A DNA stretch of 64,000 bases. It comes from Trujillonella endophytica. Lineage in GTDB: Bacteria; Actinomycetota; Actinomycetes; Mycobacteriales; Geodermatophilaceae. A program made the translations under genes and the position numbers. The notes beneath the pieces were generated by a model. The model was given only the letters and a program-made list of their open reading frames with translations. It was not told where the DNA came from and ran no database searches. Where the stretch lies: NCBI RefSeq assembly GCF_900110555.1, contig NZ_FOEE01000004.1:62001-126000 (forward strand), written 5' to 3'. Position 1 is the first letter of the stretch, and each line of letters begins with the position of its first letter. Shown here in pieces: positions 16,225 to 25,419 of the stretch.

Positions 16225-17766
16225 TCAGCGCAGGACGGCGTCGATCAGGTGCGGTCCGGGCGCCGCGAGGGCGGCGCGCAGCTGGTCGGCGAGCTCCTCG
16301 GCCGTCGCGGCCCGCGTCGCCGGCACGCCCATGCCGCCGGCGAGGGCGACGAAGTCCAGCCCGGGACCGCCGAGGTCCAGCAGCCGCCCGGCCCGCTCGC
16401 CGCCGCCGGAGGCACCGACCCGGCCCAGCTCCCCCTGCAGGATCGCGTAGGAGCCGTTGTCGCAGACGACGACGGTGACGTCGAGCTGCTCGCGGGCCAT
16501 CGTCCACAGCGCCGAGATCGTGTACATCGCGCTGCCGTCGGCCTGGATCACCAGCACCGGCCGGTCCGGGGCGGCCACGGCCGCGCCCACCGCCAGGGGC
16601 AGCCCGTCGCCGATCGCGCCGCCGGTGAGCGACAGCCAGTCGTGCCGCGGCGCGCCGGACGTCAGCTCGGCCAGGCCGACGCCGGAGGTCAGGGCCTCGT
16701 CGACGACGATCGCCCGCTCCGGCAGCAGCGCCCCGACCACCGCCGCCATCGACCGCGGGGTCAGCGGCCCGCTCGGCAGCTCCGGCCGGGAGGCCTCCAG
16801 CAGCTCGGGTTGCACCTCCCTGGCCACCAGATCTGCCAGCTCGCGCAGCGCCGCGACGCCGTCCTCCCCGGGCTCGGAGAGCACGTGCACCGTGCAGTCC
16901 ACGGGCACCGGGGTGCCGGGGGTGTCCGGGTAGCCGAAGAAGTGCACCGGGGGCAGGGCACCGGCCACGACGAGGTGGACGGTGCCGGCGAGCGAGGCCA
17001 TCGCCATCTCCGGCGGATAGGGCAGTCGGGGCAGGTCCGGCAGTCCCGCGCCGCGCACGGTGCGCGCGGGGAACGTCTCGCTCATCAGCCGCGCGCCGGT
17101 GCCCGCGGCGACCTGCCCGGCCGCCCGCAGCCCGGCCTCGGACGCGACGACGTCCCCTCCGACGAACAGCACCACCGGCGCGCCGGAGCGCAGGACGGCG
17201 GCGACCTGCGTCAGCCGGTAGCCCGTCGGCACCGGCGCGTACCGGGCGGCGGGCGGGGCGGCGGGCTCGGCACCCTCGGACCACGAGACGTCGGCCGGCA
17301 GCAGCAGCGTGGCCACCTGCCCGCGGGCCGCGGCGGCCACCGCGTCGACGGCGTCCGCGGCGACGTCGGCCGGCGACAGCGACCGGCGCACCCAGCCCGA
17401 AACGCTGCCGGCGATCGCGTCGACGTCGGACTCCAGCGGCGCGTCCAGCCGCTTGTGCGACCGGGCGTGGTCGCCCACCACGTTGACCAGCGGCGCGCCG
17501 CCGCGGCGGGCGTTGTGCAGGTTGGCCAGCCCGTTGCCCAGCCCCGGCCCCAGGTGCAGCAGGGTGGCCGCGGGCCGGCCGGCGATGCGCGCGTACCCGT
17601 CGGCCGCGCCGGTCGCCACCCCCTCGAACAGCGTGAGGACGCCGCGCATCTCGGGCACGTCGTCCAGCGCGGCGACGAAGTGCATCTCCGACGTGCCGGG
17701 GTTGGCGAAGCAGACGTCCACCCCCGCTCCCACGAGGGTCCGGATCAGTGCCTGCGCTCCGTTCAC
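16225..17766 (-). CDS. IlvX-like thiamine-diphosphate-dependent enzyme
   Basis: 513 residues with the three-domain layout of acetolactate synthase and benzoylformate decarboxylase. The N-terminal domain has NPGTSE and the ThDP-activating glutamate in LFEG (E48), followed by ADGYARI. The C-terminal ThDP motif starts at ADG (409-411) and ends at CDN (435-437). It is shorter than IlvB and has no partner regulatory subunit here. The closest known type is the actinobacterial IlvX, whose substrate is not settled. It probably decarboxylates a 2-oxo acid. The GTG start is 78 bp from the divergent small membrane protein gene. Confidence 0.78.
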   Translation of the reverse strand: MNGAQALIRTLVGAGVDVCFANPGTSEMHFVAALDDVPEMRGVLTLFEGVATGAADGYARIAGRPAATLLHLGPGLGNGLANLHNARRGGAPLVNVVGDHARSHKRLDAPLESDVDAIAGSVSGWVRRSLSPADVAADAVDAVAAAARGQVATLLLPADVSWSEGAEPAAPPAARYAPVPTGYRLTQVAAVLRSGAPVVLFVGGDVVASEAGLRAAGQVAAGTGARLMSETFPARTVRGAGLPDLPRLPYPPEMAMASLAGTVHLVVAGALPPVHFFGYPDTPGTPVPVDCTVHVLSEPGEDGVAALRELADLVAREVQPELLEASRPELPSGPLTPRSMAAVVGALLPERAIVVDEALTSGVGLAELTSGAPRHDWLSLTGGAIGDGLPLAVGAAVAAPDRPVLVIQADGSAMYTISALWTMAREQLDVTVVVCDNGSYAILQGELGRVGASGGGERAGRLLDLGGPGLDFVALAGGMGVPATRAATAEELADQLRAALAAPGPHLIDAVLR

Positions 17767-17844
17767 GCCCGCGACCCTCGCACGCGGGCGCCGCCTCCGC
17801 TGGGCCAGACTGACCGCGTCCGCCGCCGCACCGAACGAGGAGCC

Positions 17845-18240
17845 ATGACCACCCCGCAGCCCGCCACCGCCGCCACCCGCCCGCACCCCGCGTTCAGCGC
17901 GCTGGTGGGCCTGACCTCGCTCGGCGTGCTGCTCCAGGGGCTGTGGGCCGGCCTGTTCATGGGCACCGACGACGGCAGCACCTGGGTGTCGGTGCACCAG
18001 CACGGGGGCGAGGTCACGGTCGTGCTCGCGCTGCTGGCGACCGTCGCCGCCGTCGTCCTCGTGCGGCACCGGCGGGCGGTCGTGATCGCGACCGCGGTGC
18101 TGTTCCTCGCGCTGGTCGTCGAGTACTTCCTCGGCTACTTCGCCGAGGACGCCCGGGGCAACCTGGTCGTGCACGTCCCGCTGGCGATGCTGCTCATGGG
18201 GCTGGCCGTCTACCTGCCGGTGCTGGCCCGCCGCGGCTGA
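17845..18240 (+). CDS. Small four-helix membrane protein
   Basis: 131 residues with four hydrophobic helices (about 18-39, 51-69, 75-93 and 105-125) and little loop sequence. GAGGAG lies right before the ATG. No enzyme motif is visible and I do not recognise the family. It is divergent from the IlvX-like gene and convergent with the acyl-CoA dehydrogenase gene 107 bp downstream. Confidence 0.7.
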   Translation: MTTPQPATAATRPHPAFSALVGLTSLGVLLQGLWAGLFMGTDDGSTWVSVHQHGGEVTVVLALLATVAAVVLVRHRRAVVIATAVLFLALVVEYFLGYFAEDARGNLVVHVPLAMLLMGLAVYLPVLARRG

Positions 18241-18347
18241 CCCCCGCGCCCGCGCCGCCGGAGGTTCGCCCTCGCCGCCGCCCGTCGAGCCGCGCCAGGC
18301 CCTGGCTCCACGGGCGGTGGGGCGGCTCCACCTCCGGGCGTGCCGGT

Positions 18348-19544
18348 TCAGCGCTTGAGCTGGTACTCCCGCAGCAGGCTGCGGCTGATGATCGTCTTCT
18401 GGATCTCGCTGGTGCCCTCGCCGATGAGCAGGAACGGGGCCTCGCGCATGAGCCGCTCGATCTCGTACTCCTTGGAGTAGCCGTACCCGCCGTGGATGCG
18501 GAAGGACTCCTGGGTGACCTCGGCGGCGTACTCGCTGGCCAGCATCTTGGCCATGCCGGCCTCGACGTCGTTGCGCTGGCCGGCGTCCTTGAGCCGCGCG
18601 GCGCGCACCATCATCTGGTGCGCGGCCTCGACCTTGGTGGCCATCTCCGCGAGCTTGAACGCGATCGCCTGGTGCTGGGCGATCGGCTTGCCGAAGGTCT
18701 CCCGCTGCTGGGCGTACCGGATGCCGAGTTCGAACGCGCGGATCGCGATGCCGCAACCGCGGGCGGCCACGTTGACGCGGCCGACCTCGACGCCGTCCAT
18801 CATCTGGGCGAAGCCCTTGCCCGGCACGCCGCCGAGGATCGCGTCGGCGCCGATCCGGTAGCCGTCGAACACCAGCTCGGTGGTGTCGACGCCCTTGTAG
18901 CCCATCTTCTCGATCTTGCCGGGGATGGTCAGCCCCGGGGCGACCTCGCCGAAGCCGCGGGGCTTCTCGACGAGGAAGGTCGTGAGGTTCTGGTGCGCCT
19001 TCTCGGCGCCCTCGTCGGTGCGCACCAGCGTGGCGACCAGGCTGGAGGAGCCCCCGTTGGTCAGCCACATCTTCTGGCCGTCGATGACGTAGTCGTTCCC
19101 GTCGCGCACGGCCTTGGTCCGGATCGCCGCCACGTCGGAGCCCAGGCCCGGCTCGGACATCGAGAAGGCGCCGGTCACCTCGCCGGTGGCCATGAGCGGC
19201 AGCAACCGCTCCTTCTGCTCCGCGGTGCCGTGCTGGCGGAGCAGGTAGGCGACGATGAAGTGGGTGTTGATCACGCCGGAGACGCTCATCCAGCCCCGGG
19301 CGATCTCCTCGACCGTGAGGACGTAGGTCAGCAGGCTCTCGCCGAGGCCGCCGTACTCCTCGGGGATCATCAGCCCGAAGATCCCCAGCTCCTTGAGCCC
19401 GTCGACGATCTCCTGCGGGTAGGTGTCGGCGTGCTCGAGCTCCTGCGCGACGGGGATGATCTCCTTGTCGACGAAGCTCCGGACCGTCGACAGGATCTCC
19501 TGCTGCACGTCGGTCAGGTCGGCGGTCTGGGCGAGACGGGCCAT
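18348..19544 (-). CDS. Acyl-CoA dehydrogenase
   Basis: 398 residues, full length for the family. The FAD-contact segments AFSMSEPGLGSD and KMWLTNGG are present, the C-terminal helical domain has RIHGGYGYSKEYEIERLMREAP, and the catalytic glutamate lies in IGEGTSEIQK (E376). It oxidises an acyl-CoA to the 2-enoyl-CoA and passes electrons to ETF. The substrate cannot be read from sequence. A malyl-CoA-lyase-type gene lies 1.2 kb further on the same strand, but two unrelated plus-strand genes separate them. Confidence 0.9.
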   Translation of the reverse strand: MARLAQTADLTDVQQEILSTVRSFVDKEIIPVAQELEHADTYPQEIVDGLKELGIFGLMIPEEYGGLGESLLTYVLTVEEIARGWMSVSGVINTHFIVAYLLRQHGTAEQKERLLPLMATGEVTGAFSMSEPGLGSDVAAIRTKAVRDGNDYVIDGQKMWLTNGGSSSLVATLVRTDEGAEKAHQNLTTFLVEKPRGFGEVAPGLTIPGKIEKMGYKGVDTTELVFDGYRIGADAILGGVPGKGFAQMMDGVEVGRVNVAARGCGIAIRAFELGIRYAQQRETFGKPIAQHQAIAFKLAEMATKVEAAHQMMVRAARLKDAGQRNDVEAGMAKMLASEYAAEVTQESFRIHGGYGYSKEYEIERLMREAPFLLIGEGTSEIQKTIISRSLLREYQLKR

Positions 19545-19664
19545 CTGGTGTGCGCTCCTCCGGGACTCCGGTGTCCTTTGTTACCCGCGAGTATGCGGGA
19601 CGGCGGGCCATGGTTCTCCGTGGCTCCTGTCACCTGGTTCCCCGCGAGGCTAGCGTCGGCGCCG

Positions 19665-20357
19665 ATGAACGCCCGCCGCCGGTTCCTGACCGCCGTGGCC
19701 GCCACCGCCCTCCTCCTCGCCGGCTGCGGCGGGGAGGACGACGCCGGCGGCCAGGACGGCGTCCCCACCGGCGAGCCGGCCCCCGCGCAGGCGGCCGAGT
19801 CCGTCGCGGCGGCGCTCGACCCCGCCACCGTCGCCCACACCGGGGAGGCCGCGCTCGCCGTCGCCCTGCGCGCCACCGATCTGCCGGCCGGCTGGTCGGT
19901 GCAGGCCAACCCGGTGCCCGACGGGAGCGACCTGGCCGGCAACCCGAGCCTGGCGGGGATCTGCGGGGTCGCCTTCGCCTCGGAGGAGCGGCGGGTCGTC
20001 AAGTTCCCGGTCGTGGGCCTGGACCCGCAGGGGGCGCCGTCCGTCGTCTCCGAGGCGATCGGCTACGACTCGGCCGCGGCGGGCGCCCTCGCGCTCACCG
20101 AGCTGCGCGACGCGCTCTCCGCCTGCCCGGCCGGCGACCGCACGTTCGTCGAGCCGCCCCTGGTGGAGTCGCTGGCCGAGGACGTCGTCGTCGCGCGGTA
20201 CCGCCTCGCCGACGGCACCACCCAGGACGTGATCGCCCAGGGGCGTGGCGCGGTGGTGTCGGTGCTCATCGCGGAGGATCCTGCGGCGGGCGCGGCCGCC
20301 GCCCAGGGCATCGCCGGACGGCTTCGGGCGCTGCCCGCGGCCGCGGTCGGCCAGTGA
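19665..20357 (+). CDS. Putative lipoprotein
   Basis: 230 residues. A signal peptide ends in the lipobox LLAGC (C21), then an acidic, low-complexity linker leads into a globular domain from about residue 45. Two cysteines at about 99 and 146 may pair outside the cell. It resembles the exported, PknH-sensor-like or DUF-type lipoproteins common in actinobacteria, but I cannot assign one. It precedes the DUF4190-type gene by 13 bp on the same strand. Confidence 0.72.
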   Translation: MNARRRFLTAVAATALLLAGCGGEDDAGGQDGVPTGEPAPAQAAESVAAALDPATVAHTGEAALAVALRATDLPAGWSVQANPVPDGSDLAGNPSLAGICGVAFASEERRVVKFPVVGLDPQGAPSVVSEAIGYDSAAAGALALTELRDALSACPAGDRTFVEPPLVESLAEDVVVARYRLADGTTQDVIAQGRGAVVSVLIAEDPAAGAAAAQGIAGRLRALPAAAVGQ

Positions 20358-20370
20358 CCGGGAGGACCTC

Positions 20371-20766
20371 ATGAGCAGCGACGGCGACTTCTACCGCGGC
20401 GACCCGCCGGCGCCGGGATACGTCCCGCAGCCGGGCTACGGCCCGCAGCCCGGCTACGGCCCTCAGCCGGGGTACGGGCCACCGGGCTACGGGCCGCCGG
20501 GCTACGGGCCACTCCCGGGCGGCCCCGTGCCGTTCGGCTACCGGCGGCCGACCAACACCATGGCGATCCTCGCGCTGGTGTTCATCTTCGTGTTCACGCC
20601 GGCGAGCCTCGTGCTCGGGCTGATCGCGCGCCGGCAGATCCGCGAGACGGGCGAGGAGGGCGACGGCCTGGCGCTGGCCGGCGTGATCGTCGGCGGCATC
20701 TCGGTCGCCTTCGGTGTGCTCGGCCTGCTGCTGTTCGTCGTGCTGGCGGCGTCCGTCAGCCCCTGA
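20371..20766 (+). CDS. DUF4190-type membrane protein with PGYGPQ repeats
   Basis: 131 residues. Residues 12-50 are repeats of P-G-Y-G-P-Q/P, likely disordered. Two hydrophobic helices follow with ARRQIRETGEEGDGLALAGVIVG between them, which is the DUF4190 signature (RxxIRxTGExGxGLAxAG). GGAGG lies six bases before the ATG. The function of the family is unknown. The stop codon lies inside a strong terminator-like hairpin. Confidence 0.82.
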   Translation: MSSDGDFYRGDPPAPGYVPQPGYGPQPGYGPQPGYGPPGYGPPGYGPLPGGPVPFGYRRPTNTMAILALVFIFVFTPASLVLGLIARRQIRETGEEGDGLALAGVIVGGISVAFGVLGLLLFVVLAASVSP

Positions 20767-20777
20767 CGGACGCCGCC
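20745..20777. terminator. Bidirectional terminator hairpin between convergent genes
   Basis: GGCGGCGTCCGTCAG (20745-20759) and CTGACGGACGCCGCC (20763-20777) are perfect 15-bp inverted repeats around a 3-base loop. The hairpin contains the stop codon of the DUF4190 gene and ends 11 bp before the stop of the convergent lyase gene, so it can serve both. Confidence 0.7.
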
Positions 20778-20787
20778 GGCACGACGG

Positions 20788-21741
20788 TCACTCCTCGGGC
20801 GGGGTGAAGGTGGAGGTCCGGGACATGCCCGCCGCGCGGCCCTTGCCCGCGATGACCAGGGCCATCTTGCGGCTGGCCTCGTCGATCATCTCGTCGCCGA
20901 GCATCGCCGAGCCCTTCTTGCCGCCGGCCTCCGACGTCGCCCAGTCGTAGGCGTCGAGGATGAGCTCGGCGTGGTCGTAGTCCTCCTGCGACGGCGAGTA
21001 GATCTCGTTGGCCGCGTCGACCTGGCCGGGGTGCAGCACCCACTTGCCGTCGAAGCCGAGGACGGCGGAGCGCTTGGCCACCTCCTCGAACGCGGGCACG
21101 TCGCGCACCTGCAGGAAGGGGCCGTCGATGGCCTGCACGCCGCGGGCGCGGGCGGCCATGAGGATCTGCATGAGGATGTAGTGGAACGGGTCGCCCGGGT
21201 AGTCCGGGTGCAGGGCGCCGACGACCAGCGACTTCATGTTGATGCTGGCCATGAAGTCGGCCGGGCCGAAGATGATCGTCTCGATGCGGTCGCTGGCGAA
21301 CGCGATGTCGTTGACGTTGATCAGGCCCTGCGCGGTCTCGATCTGCGCCTCGATGCCGATCCGGCCGACCTCCAGGCCGTTGGCCTTCTCGATCTGGGTC
21401 AGCAGCAGGTCCAGCGCCTTGACCTGGGCGGCGTCGGCGACCTTCGGCAGCATGATGCAGTCGAGGTTCGCGCCCGCGCCGCCGACGACCTCCAGCACGT
21501 CCTGGAACGTCCACTCCGTCGTCCAGTCGTTCACCCGGACCGTGCGGATCTTGTCGCCCCACCCGCCCTCGTTGAGCGCCGCGACGATGTTCTTGCGGGC
21601 ACCGGGCTTGGCCAGCGGCGCGCAGGCGTCCTCGAGGTCGAGGAAGACCTGGTCGGCGTTCAGCCCCTTCGCCTTCTCCAGGAACCGCGGGTTGCTGCCC
21701 GGGACGGCCAGGTTGGAACGGCGGGATCGGAGCTCGGCCAC
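20788..21741 (-). CDS. HpcH/HpaI-family CoA-ester lyase (malyl-CoA lyase type)
   Basis: 317 residues. The N-terminal RSNLAVPGSNPRFLEKA and VFLDLEDA, the substrate arginine region (VRVND), the Mg2+ ligands in EAQIET (E135) and GPADF (D162), and the late HPGQ are those of L-malyl-CoA / beta-methylmalyl-CoA lyases. The enzyme cleaves a 3-hydroxyacyl-CoA such as malyl-CoA to acetyl-CoA and glyoxylate, or runs in reverse. The related citramalyl-CoA lyases are an alternative. It is transcribed alone. Confidence 0.83.
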   Translation of the reverse strand: MAELRSRRSNLAVPGSNPRFLEKAKGLNADQVFLDLEDACAPLAKPGARKNIVAALNEGGWGDKIRTVRVNDWTTEWTFQDVLEVVGGAGANLDCIMLPKVADAAQVKALDLLLTQIEKANGLEVGRIGIEAQIETAQGLINVNDIAFASDRIETIIFGPADFMASINMKSLVVGALHPDYPGDPFHYILMQILMAARARGVQAIDGPFLQVRDVPAFEEVAKRSAVLGFDGKWVLHPGQVDAANEIYSPSQEDYDHAELILDAYDWATSEAGGKKGSAMLGDEMIDEASRKMALVIAGKGRAAGMSRTSTFTPPEE

Positions 21742-21822
21742 GGTGCCTCCGCGAGAGTCGGTGGATGGGTTTGTTACCGGAGAGTAGCGACGGCGGGAAC
21801 GCCCCGCCGTCCCAGGGCGGGC

Positions 21823-22746
21823 CTAGGTGGCGGGCTCCACCAGGGTGGCCGGCCGGCTGCCGCGCACGACCAGCGCCACCCCCGCCACGACGAGGACGAC
21901 CCCCGGCAGCGCCAGCAGCGGCGGCAGCTGCCCGAGCAGGACCAGCGCGAACAGCAGCGCGCCCGGCACCTCCAGCAGCACGACCAGGCTGACCATCGTG
22001 GGCCCGACCGAGGCGAGCACGAGGTTGAGCAGCGTGTGGCCGAACAGTTGCGCGCAGACCGTGATGGCCGCGATCAGCCACCAGTCCCGGGCGGAGAACC
22101 CCCCGATCGGGGTACCGGTGACCAGGGCGGCGACCGCGACGGCGACCGCGCACACCCCGTAGCAGACGACGGCGTAGGCCGAGGTCGACAGCCGCTCCCG
22201 GGCCCGCGCGCCGGCCAGCACGTAGCCGCCGGCACAGATCGCGCCGAGCAGGGCCAGCGCGTCTCCGGCCAGCGCCCGCGCGCTCACGGTGACGTCGACG
22301 CCGGCCACGAGCGCGACCCCGACGACGGCCAGCACCAGCCCGCCCCAGACGGCGCCCGGCAACCGGACGCCGGCCAGGTGCGCGGCGAGCGCGGTCCAGA
22401 TCGGGGTGGTGGTCACCAGCGCCGTGGAGGCCGCGACCGACGTCATCGACAAGCTGGGCAGCCAGGCGGCGAAGTGCGCGGCGAGGAACAACCCCGCGAC
22501 GACGGAGCTGCCCAGGTCGCGCGGCCGCAGCCCCCGCAGGGTCGCGCGCTCGCGCAGCCCGAGCACCGGCAGCAGCACCGCCGCGCCGGCCGCGTTGCGC
22601 CAGAACGCCAGCGCCAGCATCGGCGCGGTCAGCAGCGTGGTCAGCGGCGCCGAGAGGCTGATCCCGACCACCGCCAGCGCGAGCAGCCCCACCTCGCGGG
22701 TGCCGGGCCGCCGCACCGCCCAGGACGCGGCGGTCGCCTGGCTCAT
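21823..22746 (-). CDS. EamA/DMT-family transporter
   Basis: 307 residues with ten hydrophobic helices in two EamA halves, the usual size for DMT exporters. The helix pattern AFWRNAAGAAVLLPVLGL in the first half is typical. It probably exports an amino acid or other metabolite. The ATG overlaps the stop of the PhzF gene (ATGA), so the two are translated together. Confidence 0.83.
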   Translation of the reverse strand: MSQATAASWAVRRPGTREVGLLALAVVGISLSAPLTTLLTAPMLALAFWRNAAGAAVLLPVLGLRERATLRGLRPRDLGSSVVAGLFLAAHFAAWLPSLSMTSVAASTALVTTTPIWTALAAHLAGVRLPGAVWGGLVLAVVGVALVAGVDVTVSARALAGDALALLGAICAGGYVLAGARARERLSTSAYAVVCYGVCAVAVAVAALVTGTPIGGFSARDWWLIAAITVCAQLFGHTLLNLVLASVGPTMVSLVVLLEVPGALLFALVLLGQLPPLLALPGVVLVVAGVALVVRGSRPATLVEPAT

Positions 22747-23564
22747 GGCACGCGGATCCGGCCCGAGGCGATCGGCACGACCGCGCCGGCCACCGTCACG
22801 GCGACGGCCACGCCGGCGGTGGCGGTCGCCGTGCAGGTCAGCACCGACGGGCGGCCCAGCAGCTCGCCCTGGTGGACGACGTAGTCGCTGTCGCCCTCCC
22901 CCGGGAGCAGGCAGGTGGCCACCAGCCACACCCCCGCGCCCAGGGCCGCCGACCCGGTCGCCGGGTCCTCGCCCCAGCCGAGCCCCTGCGCGAAGACGCG
23001 CGCCCGGGCCGTGGCGGTGGTGTGGTCCCAGGAGAAGACCGAGACGCCGTGCCCGCCGAGCCGCTCCAGCGCCCGGGGGTCGGGGACCGCCCGGTCGACG
23101 GCGTCGGGGTGCACGTGCAGGTAGGCGAACGACAGCCCGCAGCCGGCGACGTCCGCGGGGTGGCCGGCCGGGTCGGGTCCCAGCTCGAGGGTCGGCCGGC
23201 CGCCGCTGAGTCGGGCCCCGTCGCGGTCCACGACCACGTCGAGCACGCCGGCCCCGCACTCCTGGCGCAGCGTGCCGGCCGGCAGCCGGCCGGTGCGGAC
23301 CAACGTGTGGGCGGCGCCGACGCTGGGGTGGCCGGCGAAGGGCAGCTCGGTGCGCGGGGTGAAGATCCGCACCGCGTAGTCACCGCCCCGGTCCGGCGCC
23401 GAGAGGAACGACGTCTCGGAGAAGCCGAACTCGGCGGCCAGCGCCTGGCACTGCGCCGTGGTCAGCCCGTCGGCGTCGAGGACGACGGCGAGCTGGTTGC
23501 CCGCGAACGGCCGCGGGGCGAAGACGTCGACGATCTCGAAGGCCAGCGCTGGCGGGGCGTCCAC
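22743..23564 (-). CDS. PhzF-family protein
   Basis: 273 residues with the duplicated diaminopimelate-epimerase-like fold of PhzF. Key parts are NQLAVVLD, the catalytic glutamate in FSETSF (E50), FTPRTELPFAGHPSVGAA in the first half and GEDPATGSAA in the second. Such proteins isomerise small acids; PhzF itself acts in phenazine synthesis, but most members have other unknown roles. No phenazine genes are nearby. The start is a GTG. It is first in a two-gene unit with the exporter and divergent from the MgtE-N gene by 26 bp. Confidence 0.85.
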   Translation of the reverse strand: MDAPPALAFEIVDVFAPRPFAGNQLAVVLDADGLTTAQCQALAAEFGFSETSFLSAPDRGGDYAVRIFTPRTELPFAGHPSVGAAHTLVRTGRLPAGTLRQECGAGVLDVVVDRDGARLSGGRPTLELGPDPAGHPADVAGCGLSFAYLHVHPDAVDRAVPDPRALERLGGHGVSVFSWDHTTATARARVFAQGLGWGEDPATGSAALGAGVWLVATCLLPGEGDSDYVVHQGELLGRPSVLTCTATATAGVAVAVTVAGAVVPIASGRIRVP

Positions 23565-23590
23565 GTCCGCCGACGGTAGCCTCAGCGCCC

Positions 23591-24829
23591 ATGACGACGG
23601 TGACGCGGGCGTACGTCTCGCGACTCGCCGGGCTGGCGGTCTTCGACCCCAACGGCGACCGCGTCGGCAAGATCCGCGACGTCGTCATCGCGCTGCGCGT
23701 CGGCACGGCCAGCCCCCGGGTGCTGGGCCTCGTCGTCGAGGTCGTCGCGCGGCGGCGGATCTTCGTGCCGATGGGCCGGGTCACGGCGGTCGACCCGGGT
23801 GCGGTGGTGCTGAGCTCGGGCACGATCAACCTCAAGCGCTTCGAACAGCGCCGAGGCGAGACCCTGGTGCTGGGCGAGCTGCTCGACCGCTCCGTGACGA
23901 TCATCGAGAACGGCCGGCCCGCGACCGTCGTCGACGCCGGGATGGAGCAGCAGCGCACCGGCGAGTGGCAGATCACCCGGCTCGCCGTGCAGGAGCCGGG
24001 CCGGATCGGCCGCCGGGGCCAGCTGCACCAGCTGGCCTGGGACGAGGTCTCCGGGCTTGCGCTGTCGGAGACCACCCAGGGCACCGAGACGCTCATCGCG
24101 ACCTACCGCGAGCTCAACGCCGCCGACCTCGCGCACGCCCTGCAGGACCTGCCGATCAAGCGCCGGCACGAGGTCGCCGAGGCCCTGGACGACGAGCGGC
24201 TGGCCGACGTCCTCGGCGAGCTGCCCGAGGCCGAGCAGGTCGTCATCCTCGGCACCCTCGCCGACGCCCGCGCGGCCGACGTCCTCGAGGAGATGGACCC
24301 CGACGACGCCGCGGACCTGCTGGCCGAGCTGTCCAACGTCGACCGCAACCGGCTGCTGGAGCTCATGGAGCCCGACGAGGCCGCACCGGTCCGCCAGCTG
24401 CTGCAGTACTCCGAGGACACGGCCGGCGGGATGATGACCAGCGAGCCGGTCATCCTCACCCCCGACGCGACCATCGCCGAGGCGCTGGCCCGGGTGCGGG
24501 CGCCGGAGCTCACCCCCGCGCTGGCCAGCCAGGTCTACGTCTGCCGGCCGCCGTCGGCCACCCCCACCGGCCGCTACCTGGGGCTGGCCCACATCCAGCG
24601 CCTGCTGCGCGAGCCCCCGTCGAGCCTGGTCAGCGGGGTCCTGGACGACCTGGAGCCGCTGCGCCCGGACACCCCGCTGGCGCTGGTCACGCAGTACTTC
24701 GCCACCTACAACCTGGTCGCCGCGCCGGTCGTCGACGAGCAGGGCCGGCTGGTCGGCGCGGTCAGCGTGGACGACGTCCTGGACCACCTGCTGCCGGAGA
24801 ACTGGCGCGAGCGGGCGCGGCGTGGCTGA
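23591..24829 (+). CDS. PRC-barrel / MgtE-N / CBS protein
   Basis: 412 residues. Residues about 8-75 resemble a PRC-barrel (VGKIRDVVIALRVG), 170-285 are the MgtE N-terminal helical repeat (LQDLPIKRRHEVAEALDD, EEMDPDDAADLLAEL) and 290-405 a CBS pair (MMTSEPVILTPDATIAEAL; APVVDEQGRLVGAVSVDDVL). The MgtE membrane channel is missing, so it is a cytosolic Mg2+- or nucleotide-sensing protein, not a transporter. It overlaps the DUF1003 membrane gene by 8 bp. This pair is conserved in actinobacteria and probably works as one complex. Confidence 0.83.
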   Translation: MTTVTRAYVSRLAGLAVFDPNGDRVGKIRDVVIALRVGTASPRVLGLVVEVVARRRIFVPMGRVTAVDPGAVVLSSGTINLKRFEQRRGETLVLGELLDRSVTIIENGRPATVVDAGMEQQRTGEWQITRLAVQEPGRIGRRGQLHQLAWDEVSGLALSETTQGTETLIATYRELNAADLAHALQDLPIKRRHEVAEALDDERLADVLGELPEAEQVVILGTLADARAADVLEEMDPDDAADLLAELSNVDRNRLLELMEPDEAAPVRQLLQYSEDTAGGMMTSEPVILTPDATIAEALARVRAPELTPALASQVYVCRPPSATPTGRYLGLAHIQRLLREPPSSLVSGVLDDLEPLRPDTPLALVTQYFATYNLVAAPVVDEQGRLVGAVSVDDVLDHLLPENWRERARRG

Positions 24830-25376
24830 CCCCGGCCGGCGGCTCGACGTCCCGCGGGGCCAGGCCCGCGGCCTCGGCAACTTCCTGCGGCTGGACCCCG
24901 ACGCGGTCGGCCGCTTCGCCGAGGGCATCGCCCGGTTCCTCGGCACGGGGCGCTTCCTCGCCGTCCAGACGCTGATCGTGATCATCTGGATCGTGCTCAA
25001 CGTCGCCGCCGTCCGGCTGCGCTGGGACCCCTACCCGTTCATCCTGCTCAACCTGGCGTTCTCCACGCAGGCGGCGTACGCGGCGCCGCTGATCCTGCTC
25101 GCGCAGAACCGCCAGGCCGACCGCGACCGGGTGCAGGCCGAGGAGGACCGCGCCCGGGCGGCGAGCACGCGCGCCGACACCGAGTACCTGGCCCGTGAGC
25201 TGGCGGCGCTGCGGGTGGCGGTCGGCGAGCTGGCCACCCGCGACTTCATCCGCGGCGAGCTCGGCCGGATCCTCGAGGACGAGAGCGAGGAGCGGGAGAA
25301 GAAGGCCCGCAAGAAGAAGGAGCGGGACAAGGAGCGGGAACGGGAGCGCGAGCGCGAGCGGGAGGCCGGGCGCTGA
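24822..25376 (+). CDS. DUF1003 membrane protein
   Basis: 184 residues. A DUF1003 core (about 28-110) has two helices with the conserved LNLAFSTQAAYAAPLILLAQNRQ. A charged coiled-coil region (110-160) and a tail of alternating lysine, arginine and glutamate residues (about 155-184) follow. The GTG start lies inside the end of the preceding gene, so translation is coupled. The function is unknown; the pairing with an MgtE-N/CBS protein suggests ion homeostasis. Confidence 0.85.
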   Translation: MADPGRRLDVPRGQARGLGNFLRLDPDAVGRFAEGIARFLGTGRFLAVQTLIVIIWIVLNVAAVRLRWDPYPFILLNLAFSTQAAYAAPLILLAQNRQADRDRVQAEEDRARAASTRADTEYLARELAALRVAVGELATRDFIRGELGRILEDESEEREKKARKKKERDKEREREREREREAGR

Positions 25377-25419
25377 CTGCCCGGCGGACCTGTCGGTACC
25401 CGGCGGCACACTGCCGGGC

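Noticed and set aside
16225-19611. Single minus-strand frame of 1128 codons across two genes
   Set aside because: Only its last 513 codons form the IlvX-like protein. The upstream part is a shadow of the acyl-CoA dehydrogenase and the small membrane gene.
22743-23564. Phenazine biosynthesis cluster around the PhzF gene
   Set aside because: No other phz gene is near; the pair with an exporter is common outside phenazine producers.
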